From: Strigamia acuminata
Taxonomy: Eukaryota; Arthropoda; Chilopoda; Geophilomorpha; Linotaeniidae
Length of the DNA: 64,000 nt
Assembly: GCA_949358305.1 (NCBI GenBank)
Contig: OX442320.1
Span: 1,242,501 to 1,306,500, forward strand
Direction: 5' to 3'
Shown here piece after piece: positions 1 to 9,179 of the stretch. Every line of letters starts with the position of its first letter. Position 1 is the first letter of the stretch. Both the position numbers and the translations under genes were made by a program. Under the pieces are notes generated by a model. The model was given only the letters and a program-made list of their open reading frames with translations. It searched no databases and was not told the origin of the DNA.

Positions 1-242
1 CCTCGGCCTAAATGAGAACCTTCAGGAATGCATTCCTCTTCTCCAGGCGGAGTAGGTTCACGTGGAGCCCTATTCTCTCCAGATGGTCCGGCTGTTTCAT
101 TTGAAACGCCATTACGGACCGCGTGGTTTCCCACTTCTTCAGTTCCATTAGGAACAGGTATAAACCCGGATAGATTCATTCCACCGGTCAAACAAGTTCT
201 TTCCTTACCACGGGTGTTCATGTGATGCTGGTTATTAGTCAT
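1..242 (-). CDS. Partial ORF of unknown function running off the left edge
   Basis: On the minus strand an ORF opens at an ATG at 242-240, has a second in-frame ATG at 221-219, and stays open for 80 codons to the window edge. The peptide is rich in Gly, Pro, Glu and Asn with no hydrophobic segment, so it looks disordered. I do not recognise it. It could be the N-terminus of a Gag-like ORF of another retroelement whose body lies left of the window: a TG-starting LTR-like boundary (TGTTATGACG) lies about 235 bp upstream at 478. This cannot be confirmed without the other LTR. The opposite strand is also open here (28-225), so coding on either strand is uncertain. Confidence 0.3.
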   Translation of the reverse strand, partial: MTNNQHHMNTRGKERTCLTGGMNLSGFIPVPNGTEEVGNHAVRNGVSNETAGPSGENRAPREPTPPGEEECIPEGSHLGR

Positions 243-1256
243 AACTAAACTTAAAACTAAGAAAATTTCCTAAGTCTGAGAGATAACGATGAAGTTGCAA
301 ACGTTCAGGAGGATCGCAAACGAAGCAGTGGTCACACTAGTTCGAAGGGAAGTAAGGGTACTTCGATACACCTCTCTGATTGGTCAAGTATCAACGCTAG
401 TCTCGCGAGAGTCCAATCTCGTCCGAGATTGGTAGAAATCATCAAGTTCGTGGAACCGTAATCTTGACAGATTCCAGTGTTATGACGTAGTCACCAAACA
501 AAATGGATACTTCTTAAAATATTTTAAAATATCACCGCATTTATTAATAAATGAATGATCACCTTTATGGAATTTTTTTAAAGTTTTAAAACTCGTAATT
601 TCAAAAGACGCGCCGATTCGTTTGAATCGACGGCTTTTCTGCACAACACGGGTTGCTAGGCAACACAACAGCGAGAATTCTTCTTCGCTAAAATTCGAGT
701 GGTATTCCATTCGTAAATTTCGATTTCAATGGCTTGAGATCACGATTTTTAACCAACAATTTAATGTAGATCAAGTCTGTAAAATAAGGTAAACCCACTT
801 TGAAATAAAATATAAATTTTAATTCCTTTGAAAAACGTCAATTTTCTTTCTAATTTATTTAGGCAAATAAATTTAGGTTTAACTTGAAGTCTCAAGCAAA
901 ATACATGTGAAAAACATTTCTAAAAATAAAACAACTGTTAAATTGATAGAATTCTTTAAGAATTCCATCAAGAGTCAACTTTTCAAAATTAGGCCCGACC
1001 GCGTGGTTTGGTCAGATCGTCGATGACAAAATGACGTTACCCGGGCGGATCCAACTTCAACAAGTTCGGGCAAGATTCCCATTCTCGGGGTTAGGCCTTT
1101 AGGCCTGACCACGCGGTAGAAATTATTATTTTGTTAAAACGTATAATTTCCACGACGGAGAATAAAGAACAAAGTGAGTTACACTTATTATCTTGGTAAG
1201 ATGTTCTAAAATAAAAATATATTAAACACATATTAATTTCAAACGAAATTTATTTT
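243..1256. other. Noncoding region with scattered perfect hairpins
   Basis: No convincing gene. It holds perfect short inverted repeats, for example a 9-bp stem with a 2-base loop at 413-432, CGATTC/GAATCG near 613-628, GTTGC/GCAAC near 653-665 and a 17-base near-palindrome near 948-966. A 76-codon minus-strand ORF at 480-710 has no recognisable motif and I do not call it as a gene. A possible LTR boundary (TGTTATGACG) is at 478. Confidence 0.4.
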
Positions 1257-1258
1257 TA

Positions 1259-1556
1259 CACACAAAAATCACCATAAACATTACACTACTCGAATTCATC
1301 ATAGACATGCAAAACTTCAAATTTATTTAAAATTTGGCAGCCTATCTCGGTAGAACCTCCACTTCTGACGGTTCTAACGAGATTCCTATAAAAAGAAAAA
1401 CATTATACATACATGGATTCTGTCACACAAAAATTTCATTTGAAATTTTATCACCGCAAGCACATTTCCGAATTCTCATAAACACACGAAAAACTTCCAA
1501 ATTTATTTTAAATTTAGGCAGCCTATCTCGGTAGAACCTCCACTTGTGACGATTCT
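1259..1556. repeat. Two-copy tandem duplication (about 120-130 bp units)
   Basis: Units at about 1259-1379 and 1424-1556 share CACACAAAAAT, a CGAATTC-type core, AAATTTATTTAAAATTT-like AT stretches and the block GCAGCCTATCTCGGTAGAAC. In the first copy the block ATCTCG-g-TAGAACC is matched downstream by GGTTCTA-a-CGAGAT, giving a long imperfect hairpin (about 1344-1383). The second copy has lost the right arm. Function unknown. Confidence 0.6.
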
Positions 1557-1599
1557 ACTTTCAGGGCTGATTTATTAGTCCAATTGAGATAGATAATTC

Positions 1600-3180
1600 G
1601 GTTTATACAAGACGTTGCTAAGTTTAGCAACAACCTAACCGAGATAAGCTACGGAAGTCTTTATAAACATGGCACGTGATCGAATAGAAATAACTTACAG
1701 TTTTAGTGTGACATAACATATTTATTACTAAATATTAACGACAAATGATGGGTTCTTGACGCGTGTAAACGGGCGGCATCAACTGGTTGAGGATCCGGGC
1801 GAAGCCAGAGGGGTACGGCTGACTTGCGGCATCGTCACAAATATCGCTACGGAGACGTATTTGGTCCGCAGCTCGAGTATCTAATAATGCGAAGAGTCCT
1901 TCGCATAAGTAGGAATATTCAGCAGAATATTCCATGTTCCAAATGAATAAAAGTAAAGTAATTAGTGGAATACAACAAATGCATTGTTGTATAAATATTA
2001 ATTGGGCGGGGACCGTCACGACAATTGAGAGAACGTCGCGGGAGTTGTTGAGACTCCATCCGCCAGCATGCCTTACGACGACAAGATCTCGTGATCAGGC
2101 GCCGAGTATTTAATTGTGTGCTTTAACTCGCTATCGGTGGTACCAACCACCAGGTAAACATTTCTATGGACTTACCGGTATGAAAGGATATTGCCAATAC
2201 AGGATTACCAATGCCCGAGTAATTTGTTTAACACAGTGTTGTTCAACTCCTGTTCACGGGTTACTAACCCGGAGGGTACGATGGGGCGGGGACCGTCACG
2301 ACGGTCGAGAGAACCATCGCGGGAGGATTTGACTCCTCCATCCGCCAGCATGCCTTACGATGACGGGATCCAAATGATCGAGCACCGGGTAAAATATTAA
2401 TCGGCCACTGCCGTTGGATTACCATTATCCAGGTAGTTATTTCTCGCAACATCTGAAGATATTACTCACGGGCTACCAACCCGGCGTGTCACCTGTGCAT
2501 TAGGCCTTTACCGACTTTTAACGAGCGGAAGGACCAATCGTAGAAAGACGGGAACCTGCGTGGGCTGTTTACAACAACCATCCTGCAGCGGACTGTGGCC
2601 AGTTAACTGAGGGACCTACTTTCATTTAGCAAGGTCGTACTGTATACGACCGTTATATTAAGCCACCATACGAAGTCCTACTGTCCCGTAGAACAGCTGG
2701 CTAACGTTACGGGGCCATTTCATGCGAATGCATGTCTATTACCGGAGTTAGCCTTCCCGAAATAGCCCTACAACAGCAATAACAGATAGTAATGAATACT
2801 ATCTGTGGAGAGCTGAGGTGGCCTGATGTGTCGATAGAGAATAATGAAATCAAACGATAACAATTCAACTACAGACAGTATACAAGTTCAGTTATCAAGC
2901 AAGCCAGGGGGAAGTGAGAAACTGATGCTTATATAGTTCTGTAGAACTACTAGATTGGCGACAGCCAATCAGCGTACGAATCGGCGGATTCGTGGGTCAC
3001 TAGTCCGGACCTAATATATGACTATGTCCAGATGGGCCCAGTTGGGGTCCGGAAGGGTCCAATTGGTTCCCTTCGACAGGTAAGTAAAGTAGATATTGAT
3101 TCGATAGAATCAACATCATCAAGTAATTAATACTTAATTTATATCGAATAAAATAGTTATATTTTATTCACCGTGTCTAA
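1600..3180. other. Hairpin-dense noncoding region
   Basis: About 1.6 kb without a supportable gene but with many perfect short inverted repeats with tiny loops: 1614-1631 (8-bp stem), 1887-1906 (8), 1912-1933 (9), 1970-1992 (9), 2257-2271 (6), 2633-2651 (7), 2782-2806 (10), 2935-2948 (6), 2953-2970 (7), 2976-2993 (7), 3096-3113 (7) and 3146-3169 (9). Three follow one another within 60 bases. The density is well beyond what I see elsewhere in the window. A structured noncoding RNA, a replication or packaging region of the neighbouring viral-type element, or a swarm of micro-palindromes are all possible; the sequence does not decide. Confidence 0.55.
2004..2445. repeat. Diverged direct duplication, 280-bp period
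   Basis: Two copies start with GGGCGGGGACCGTCACGAC at 2004 and about 2284 and share ATCCGCCAGCATGCCTTACGA and a following hairpin plus CCAGGTA block. The copies differ mainly at hairpin arms: GGAGT...ACTCC in copy 1 against GGAGGA...TCCTCC in copy 2, and GGTGG...CCACC against TGGAT...ATCCA. Pairing is kept though the bases differ, which suggests selection on structure or ongoing arm-to-arm conversion. Confidence 0.6.
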
Positions 3181-3298
3181 ATAATTATTTATCACATTTT
3201 TTAGTCTTTAACCGAGTTTGAAATACGCGCGTTGGTTAAACAGCGCCATCTATGGTGAACATTGATAACTATCGATTTGTAATCATCACACGTTGGAA

Positions 3299-3721
3299 AT
3301 GGGAGTCACTAAGAACAACAGAGCCTACAAAAGAGGTAAATGCTTGGCATGCGGGACCTTGAAATATCAGTTCATAAAAAAAAAAAAATCTCCAGCAACC
3401 GGAAAAGGACTTTTGAATAAACTAATCAATAAATTACCGGTAGAAATGCATATCCCTGGGTACAATTATTGCGGTCCAGGCACAAAATTAGATAAGCGTT
3501 TAGCTAGAGGTGATAAAGGCATAAACCCATTGGATGAAGCGTGCAAGCTGCACGACATTGCTTACATAAATGAGAACTTAGAAGCCAGACACGAAGCAGA
3601 CAGAAAGTTGGTCGAAGCATGTGTTTTAATCATCTCCGATCCAACAGTCAGTTTAAGCACAAAATTAGCCGCCAAAGCAATCAAAGCAACGTTCAATACC
3701 AAACTTAAACTGGGAATGGGA

Positions 3722-3772
<51 letters not shown>
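3299..3772 (+). CDS. Parvovirus-type phospholipase A2 domain protein of a Polinton/adintovirus-like element
   Basis: From the ATG at 3299 the first 145 codons encode a small basic protein. Residues 15-18 form a CxxC pair, 27-30 a lysine run, and 54-89 contain the calcium loop YCGPGT (57-62) and the catalytic HDxxY box (His85-Asp86...Tyr89). This combination is the signature of the secretory-type PLA2 found in parvovirus VP1 and, from published surveys, in adintovirus/Polinton virion proteins, where it is thought to open endosomal membranes. The frame then runs into 50 consecutive A bases (16 Lys codons) and, without a stop, into the integrase ORF. I think PLA2 and integrase were separate genes, with the PLA2 stop lost in or replaced by the A-run, but a genuine fusion is possible. 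No capsid, PolB or packaging ATPase gene is visible nearby. Confidence 0.75.

Positions 3773-3773
<1 letters not shown>
3724..3773 (+). repeat. 50-base A homopolymer inside an ORF
   Basis: An uninterrupted run of 50 A bases lies between the PLA2-coding part and the integrase ATG (its last A is the A of that ATG). It keeps frame, so the two coding parts form one 475-codon ORF read from 3299. Such a run is prone to length error in replication and in sequencing, so the true frame relation of the two halves is uncertain. Confidence 0.9.
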
Positions 3774-3775
<2 letters not shown>

Positions 3776-4726
3776 CCTGACATAGAACAACTGGCATCTG
3801 AATTACATAAGCCGGCACGTAGGCATTACGTCAGACGTCCGGTCGTATCTTTTGCAATCAACGACTTATGGCAGATCGATTTAGTCGAATTGATACCTTT
3901 TTCCCGTGTAAACAAAGGTTATAAATACTTATTAACGGTTATAGATGCGTTCTCTAAATATGCGTATGCGGTTCCCATCAAATCAAAGACTGGCAAAGAC
4001 GTAACCGCTGCATTTGAAAAGGTGCTTGTCAAAGCGGGGAATAAGGGGCCGGTCAACATGGCATCCGATTGGGGGAAAGAATTCTACAATTCCCATTTCA
4101 AGGCACTGGTCAAAAAGTTCAACATCAACCATTTTTCCACACACTCGCCGTTGAAAGCAAGCATGGTCGAGCGGTTCAATCGCACGCTCAAAGAGCGCAT
4201 GTACAGGCATTTTACTTTGAAAGGTTCGAGGAATTGGATTACTATCTTACCCCAATTGATGACCCGTTATAACTCTTCGGTTCACCGTACGACCAACATG
4301 AAACCCAAAGATGTGGCTCCCAAACATGAAAAGGCGCTCAGACTAAAATTACTTCCCGAACCAGCAACGTCCAAGCCTAAATTCAAAGTGGGCGACCGAG
4401 TGCGTATTTCCAAATCCAAATCCATATTTGACAAAGGGTTTTTGCAAAATTGGACTAATGAAATCTTTACCATTGATAAAGTGGACACGACGTATGAACC
4501 TCCAATTTTCAAATTGAAAGACAGTTTGGGAGAATCGATCGAAGGTTCCTTTTACCGTGAAGAACTCCAAAAAACTGAAACCAGGGTAGATGATCCCTAC
4601 TTGATCGAGAAAGTCATTAGAAAAAAGAAAAACAGCGATGGATCATGGAAGTACCTAGTGAAATGGGTCGGCTACGATCAGAAGCATAATTCATGGGTGG
4701 ATGATCTCATCGACATTAAAAAATGA
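3773..4726 (+). CDS. Polinton/Maverick-type DDE integrase with C-terminal chromodomain
   Basis: 317 residues from the ATG at 3773. The rve core shows the three acidic residues Asp36 (in WQIDLVE), Asp99 (in SDWGKEF) and Glu133 (in MVERFNRT), the order of retroviral-type integrases. An SH3-like region follows (KVGDRVRIS) and residues about 273-317 form a chromodomain with the typical WKYLVKWVGY and NSWV motifs. This architecture is that of Polinton/adintovirus integrases and of many orphan animal integrase genes. Integrase inserts linear viral DNA into the host chromosome; chromodomains bind methylated histone tails. The stop codon overlaps the ATG of the next gene by four bases (ATGA), a compact viral arrangement. 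The ORF has no internal break. Confidence 0.85.
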
Positions 4727-5142
4727 ATAACGTGGAAATTTACAACTGGGCGAAGAATAAACTACGTATCGCTCACTTCAACAACGTGTTGCCCATCGAT
4801 TGCTTGAAACCGCTCGCGAATCACCGGGGCAAGAATGAAAGCTTCGTCATCAATTTAGACCCATCGACGGGTGGTGGTACCCATTGGGTCAGCTTGTATC
4901 TTTGCAATGACAGAGGCATATACTTTGATAATTTGGGAAACGTTCCACCTAAAGAGATCATTGATTTTGTCGGAAGAGACGTTACCCTAGATTATGCTAC
5001 AAAAGAAATGTATTCGTTGACAAAAGAGGATTCTTGCGGGATGTTTTGCCTCTTTGCGCTCTATTTAGCAGCCAATCTTAATCTCAGGCAGAATACAATC
5101 ATTAAAATCATTCGAGGAATGAATAATCTCGAGTTGTTGTAA
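4723..5142 (+). CDS. Adenain/Ulp1-like cysteine protease of a Polinton-like element
   Basis: 139 residues, starting at an ATG that overlaps the integrase stop. His54-Trp55 (in THWVSL), Asp69 (in YFDNLG) and Cys105 (in DSCGMF) give the His-Asp/Glu-Cys order of clan CE proteases such as adenovirus adenain, which mature capsid proteins. Length is at the short end for the family. The oxyanion-hole glutamine normally found about 6-8 residues before the cysteine is not visible; this stretch reads YSLTKEDS. The gene is the last of the compact three-gene cluster. Confidence 0.8.
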   Translation: MNNVEIYNWAKNKLRIAHFNNVLPIDCLKPLANHRGKNESFVINLDPSTGGGTHWVSLYLCNDRGIYFDNLGNVPPKEIIDFVGRDVTLDYATKEMYSLTKEDSCGMFCLFALYLAANLNLRQNTIIKIIRGMNNLELL

Positions 5143-5382
5143 AGTAAACCCAATATCTGTTTTTAACAAAAACGTGAAATGATTTAAGAAATTAAAACAA
5201 ATCTAATTTTGAAATTAACGAAGATTCGCACGAAATCATGCCGGGGGAGTGTGTAAACATGTACGGGTGTGTATTCCAGTCCGCGTCAAATCGAAAATAT
5301 AACCGTAACAAAAATTTTCTATATATAAAAAAAAGCAATATCGTTATATTCACTTCAATTTCAGAAATATCAGAATTAAATT
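5143..5382 (+). promoter_or_regulatory. Intergenic region with TATA box
   Basis: AT-rich spacer between the protease and the next small ORF. TATATAAAA at 5322-5330 lies 53 bases before the ATG at 5383 and is a plausible core promoter; no other element is obvious. Confidence 0.4.
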
Positions 5383-5664
5383 ATGTATTTATTTGAACTC
5401 CAACAGAATAAAACTACCGATGAAAGGAAAGTAATTTTGAAACATTTATCATTATTCCTTTTGGTTAATTATGGAGGCTCAATAGATCAGAGAACCGATT
5501 CGTTACTTTTGTGGCGACCGTCATTCCAGATCAAGATTCAAACTCTGGTGGAGAAACTTGGTAGATTTTCCAGTGAGAATATTGAACACGTCAAATACGT
5601 ACACGACAATGTAACTATCGCCGAAATCCAGGAATTGGCTGAAATAAGTCATTTATTCGGCTAA
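5383..5664 (+). CDS. Small ORF of unknown function
   Basis: 93 residues from an ATG 53 bases downstream of a TATA box. The predicted protein is mainly helical with an early hydrophobic stretch (KHLSLFLLVNYGG) and a hydrophilic C-terminus; no signal peptide, zinc ligand or catalytic motif is seen. It lies on the same strand and 240 bases after the viral-type protease, so it may be an accessory gene of the same element. I do not recognise it. The 97-residue ORF at 6700 has a similar size and helix pattern, but identity by eye is too low to call them paralogues. Confidence 0.4.
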   Translation: MYLFELQQNKTTDERKVILKHLSLFLLVNYGGSIDQRTDSLLLWRPSFQIKIQTLVEKLGRFSSENIEHVKYVHDNVTIAEIQELAEISHLFG

Positions 5665-5720
5665 ATGCTACTCTATATATATAATGCGGCATTATGTAAT
5701 TAATTATCACAAGTTTTTAA

Positions 5721-6352
5721 CACTAGAACGGCCGGAATTTCGGCCTACCTAGAACGGCCGAAACCGGTTAAAATGACCGGTTGCAATAACGTGAACAGTA
5801 CGTGCACCAAATGTGCAAAATACTTTTACAATACGTGCACAATACGTGTAAACAACGTTTTGGCATCAAATTGATTCAATAACACGCAAAATATGCGAAG
5901 AAAATACCAAAACAAAAATTGATGGTTATTATAAAACCTGATAAAATTAAATTTCCGTTTTTAATTTTATCAGATTTTATAAAAGCCATCAATTTTTGTT
6001 TTGGTATTTTCTTCGCAAGTTTCGCGTGTTACTGAATCAGTTTGTAGCCAAAACGTTGTATGCACATATTGTGCACGTTTGGTGCACGTTTGGTGCACGT
6101 TTAGTGCAGTTTGGTGCACGTATTGTTCAGGTGATTTCAACCGGTCATTTTAACCGGTTTCGGCCGTTCTAGGTCAATTCACTTTTTTTTTATTATTTCT
6201 TAAGAAAAATTCAACTTTGGATGATTTATGACATAAAGCATCATAAATCAGCTAAAGTCACAAATTAGCAGCACCGTAAACCCATTGGGTTTATTGCTGC
6301 AGCTGTTTAAACAGCTGTTCCGGTCAAAATGACCGGTCTGGCCGTTCTAGTG
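5721..6352. mobile_element. piggyBac-type MITE with fold-back interior
   Basis: A 632-bp element flanked by TTAA at 5717-5720 and 6353-6356. The termini CACTAGAACGGCC / GGCCGTTCTAGTG are a perfect 13-bp inverted repeat. TTAA duplication plus a CACTAG/CCCTAG-type end is the hallmark of piggyBac-mobilised non-autonomous elements. Inside, arms at about 5749-5955 and 5956-6173 pair over most of their length (for example GAACGGCCGAAACCGG against CCGGTTTCGGCCGTTC), folding around a centre near 5955, while 6174-6352 is an unpaired tail. The arms hold the recurrent motif GTGCAC(G) in several tandem copies (6061-6125). No coding capacity. Confidence 0.8.
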
Positions 6353-6356
6353 TTAA

Positions 6357-6699
6357 AATAATATTTATATTGTTTATTTTACTGTTTTTTCTCTGAATAA
6401 GGAAATAGTCTTTTGATTAAATGGGTGTAATTACAAATTATATTTCACATATTAAATCTGGAAATAAAAATGAATATGTGAATAAACACCTGATTTAATT
6501 CAAAACACGTGACCATGTAATTATATTAAAGCAGCGTGACTCATCCGGCAAATGCATAATAAATAAATAAATTTTAAAAAATATAAATAAAATTGCTTTT
6601 AAATAAATTTTCAATTAAAAATAAATTAAAAATATAGTATGTAAACATCATTTTAATTAAATTTTCAATTAAAAATAAATTATTTCTCTGCTGAATAAC
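6357..6699. other. AT-rich spacer
   Basis: Strongly AT-rich sequence between the MITE and the next small ORF, with a two-copy AATTAAATTTTCAATTAAAA-like repeat (about 6605-6625 and 6655-6678). No gene seen. Confidence 0.4.
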
Positions 6700-6993
6700 A
6701 TGGAATTTTTTTGTGCAATTTATGAAAAAAGTGAGAAAATATTACAGCAAATAATCTTTGAACTTATAAGTAGATGGGGGGCTGAAATTACAGATATAAA
6801 TAATTTTGCATTTGTATTTCGCATTGATGGACAATTTCCTGAACTAAGCAAAATAATAAAAAGAAGAGCAAGAATAATACATGATTCTCTCAACTCAGAA
6901 ACAAGAGTACACATAAGGCAGTTGTATCAAATTATTCCGGGCAAGAAAATTAAGGATATAGATTTTTTTGATGAAGAGAAGGAATGTTTATAA
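6700..6993 (+). CDS. Small ORF of unknown function
   Basis: 97 residues from an ATG that follows the AT-rich repeats. Acidic ends and a basic central stretch (KIIKRRARIIHD); probably helical; no recognised motif, signal peptide or membrane segment. It is on the same strand as the viral-type cluster and may belong to it. Downstream there is AT-rich sequence and no clear polyadenylation context. Real coding status is uncertain. Confidence 0.35.
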   Translation: MEFFCAIYEKSEKILQQIIFELISRWGAEITDINNFAFVFRIDGQFPELSKIIKRRARIIHDSLNSETRVHIRQLYQIIPGKKIKDIDFFDEEKECL

Positions 6994-7236
6994 AAATGAA
7001 GTTTTATGAACATACTAGAGCATTCTTACGCCATTCATTTAACAGTGTCTTGTTTAATTGTGACGCATGTAATCATTGCAGTGCCCCCTGTTCTGCTAAC
7101 TCGTTTGTCAATGTAAGAAAAATTTGAAAAACAAATAAAATGTGTAAAAGAATTTTTAATTAAAAGCTGAATAAAATTATTTTTTTTTTACAATTTATTA
7201 TTCATTTATTTCTGATTGAGTCACTTTGAAAACCTG

Positions 7237-7245
7237 TTTTTTTTT

Positions 7246-7276
<31 letters not shown>
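7237..7276. repeat. Poly-T tract
   Basis: T-run of 9, one G, then about 31 T bases, 26 bases before the target-site duplication of element E. Could be the poly(A) of a minus-strand retroposon or simple slippage DNA. Confidence 0.7.
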
Positions 7277-7279
<3 letters not shown>

Positions 7280-7306
7280 GACTCATTAAAAAAATCTCTA
7301 AAGGCT

Positions 7307-8347
7307 TGTCACGTCGTAGTCGACTTTTTAACAATGGTTTTGGAAATTTAAGAATTTCCAGGGATTGTAATAACCAGAAAATTTAGGTTCGCAGGCGCTG
7401 CAACTCTTAAAACTTTGCCGGGGGTGGTAGCTAGGTTAAGACAGCGTCTATTCGTGAAATCTGTATTTTATGGGTGCAGGATTCAATTCGGGCGCCGTAC
7501 AAAATGGCGAACGTTGATACTTCGAATTTAAGACCAAAATATCGCTCTTCACTAGGGAAAATGTCGTCATATGCTAGGCGTACTTACGAAGAGTATGTTT
7601 CTTCTCCTGAACACGCGCAAACGTTGGGTGAACGCGCAAACAGGTACCAAACCGCAGACAACGTCGTCGAACCGTCGATAATGAAATGAATACGCAATTG
7701 AGACGAGTATGAGTTCAAAATGTCTAGGCTGAGGAGGAAGTCACAGTCGTGGCATAAAATGTATTGACGAATTAAGACCGTCGAATACGCCGTTTTTCCA
7801 GTAATTTGTACGCAAATAATGGGCAAATAATAAAGGTTGTGGTTAGTTAGACTAACATGAGAATTCGGGCTGCATAATGACCGTATGCGTTGAGACGCAA
7901 CATAAATCGCACTTGGAAATCTCCCAGTTGAGACAGGAGCTGTTGTCTAGTCGAAGGCGAAAATTATTCTCTCTGTCCAAGTTGTCTTGACAGAACAAGT
8001 CACCTCTGATCACATGTCAAAGGCCAAGTCAATTCCCAATGGGGACTGGGCAGAAAACAGGCGATCAGGGGTGAAATATGTAAATTTAGAGCGCGATTAT
8101 ATCAACTTATCGCAGAATTCTCATGAATTGTCTGGATGGGGTGACCAAAACCAGGCCAAATCAAAGATAAATGTCAAAAATAAGGAAAATAATATAAAAT
8201 AAAATAATAAATTTAGATTTGGGAAAAATAAAATAAATTAAAGGAATTAAAACAATTTTTCAATAAAATTGGGAAAAACTAGGGAAAAGGCGCAAAATGC
8301 GCTTAAAATTTTGAAAATTTCTACTGCTCAAAGTCAGGACCGTGACA
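7307..8347 (-). repeat. 3' LTR of gypsy element E
   Basis: 1041 bp, starts TGTCAC and ends GTGACA on either strand. Nearly identical to 55167-56207; differences seen include C/T in the first 15 bases and G/A in a CTGGATGRGG block. A 71-codon plus-strand ORF inside is duplicated with the LTR and has no recognisable content. Confidence 0.95.
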
Positions 8348-9179
8348 TTCCCCCCCACCTAGATGTTTATTATATGGTTTTTATATAATCAACATCTAAA
8401 TGGAGTTAACAAACATGATTGATAAAAATTTGAACATATAAATAAATAAAAATAATGAATCAACAACATTAATCTCATAATAAACATATAACAAAGGTAG
8501 GGATTTATTTGGACAGACGCAACAGGCGCACAACTTGGCGCAATTACAGACAAGAACAAACAAACACAAACAAATGGGTTTAGGAGAGGAATATTGTAAA
8601 AAATCGTTTGATTAAAAATTAACAAAATCAATAGACGTTTAGGCGCTAATCGCGACTAAATTCTATATAAAATAATAAAATTTGTGGAATTATTTGATAA
8701 CACTTGGAATTAACAATGATATTTTTTGTTATGACTAGAGGATTAAATATCTCAAGATTAATTAACAATACCTATGGGTGGCAAAATTTCTATAAAAATG
8801 TAAATTATTAGCAAATAAAAATATTGATTAGGCGCTGATTTGGCGTCAATTATCACAATATAAAGATAGCAAAATTTCAATGATCACAAATGGTTAATGA
8901 AAACGATTAGCAAAAATGATTAGTAAAATATAAATATCAAAAAATAAAAAGTTCGCAAACGAATATTATCTTCTTTCGTAGGCGTTTGGATTTTCACGGA
9001 ATTTTACGTAAAAAATCTTCATCGAGGCGCATAACAATCACATTTTAAACAATTATAACACTCATTGTTTGTATCACAATTATCACAATAAGTCCACACA
9101 CACAACAGTTCGTATATGGGTTTTTAGAAGGCGCAAAGTCACTGTAGGTTCTTGAAGTCAATCCATGAGTTTTATTTTC
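8348..9179 (-). other. Untranslated region between ORF3 and the 3' LTR of element E
   Basis: About 830 bp AT-rich sequence downstream of the ORF3 stop, ending in a G-rich polypurine tract directly beside the LTR (complement of TTCCCCCCCCACCT at 8346-8359). It holds repeated GGCGC-containing motifs spaced through AT-rich DNA. No gene seen. Confidence 0.6.

Noticed and set aside
3724-3773. Poly(A) tail of a retroposed PLA2 transcript
   Set aside because: It is followed at once by the integrase ATG in frame and the cluster has viral gene order; slippage in a Lys-rich tail is simpler.
7474-7689. 71-codon ORF repeated exactly at 55334-55549
   Set aside because: It lies in the gypsy E LTRs, so the repeat is only the LTR pair; no domain and no coding signature.
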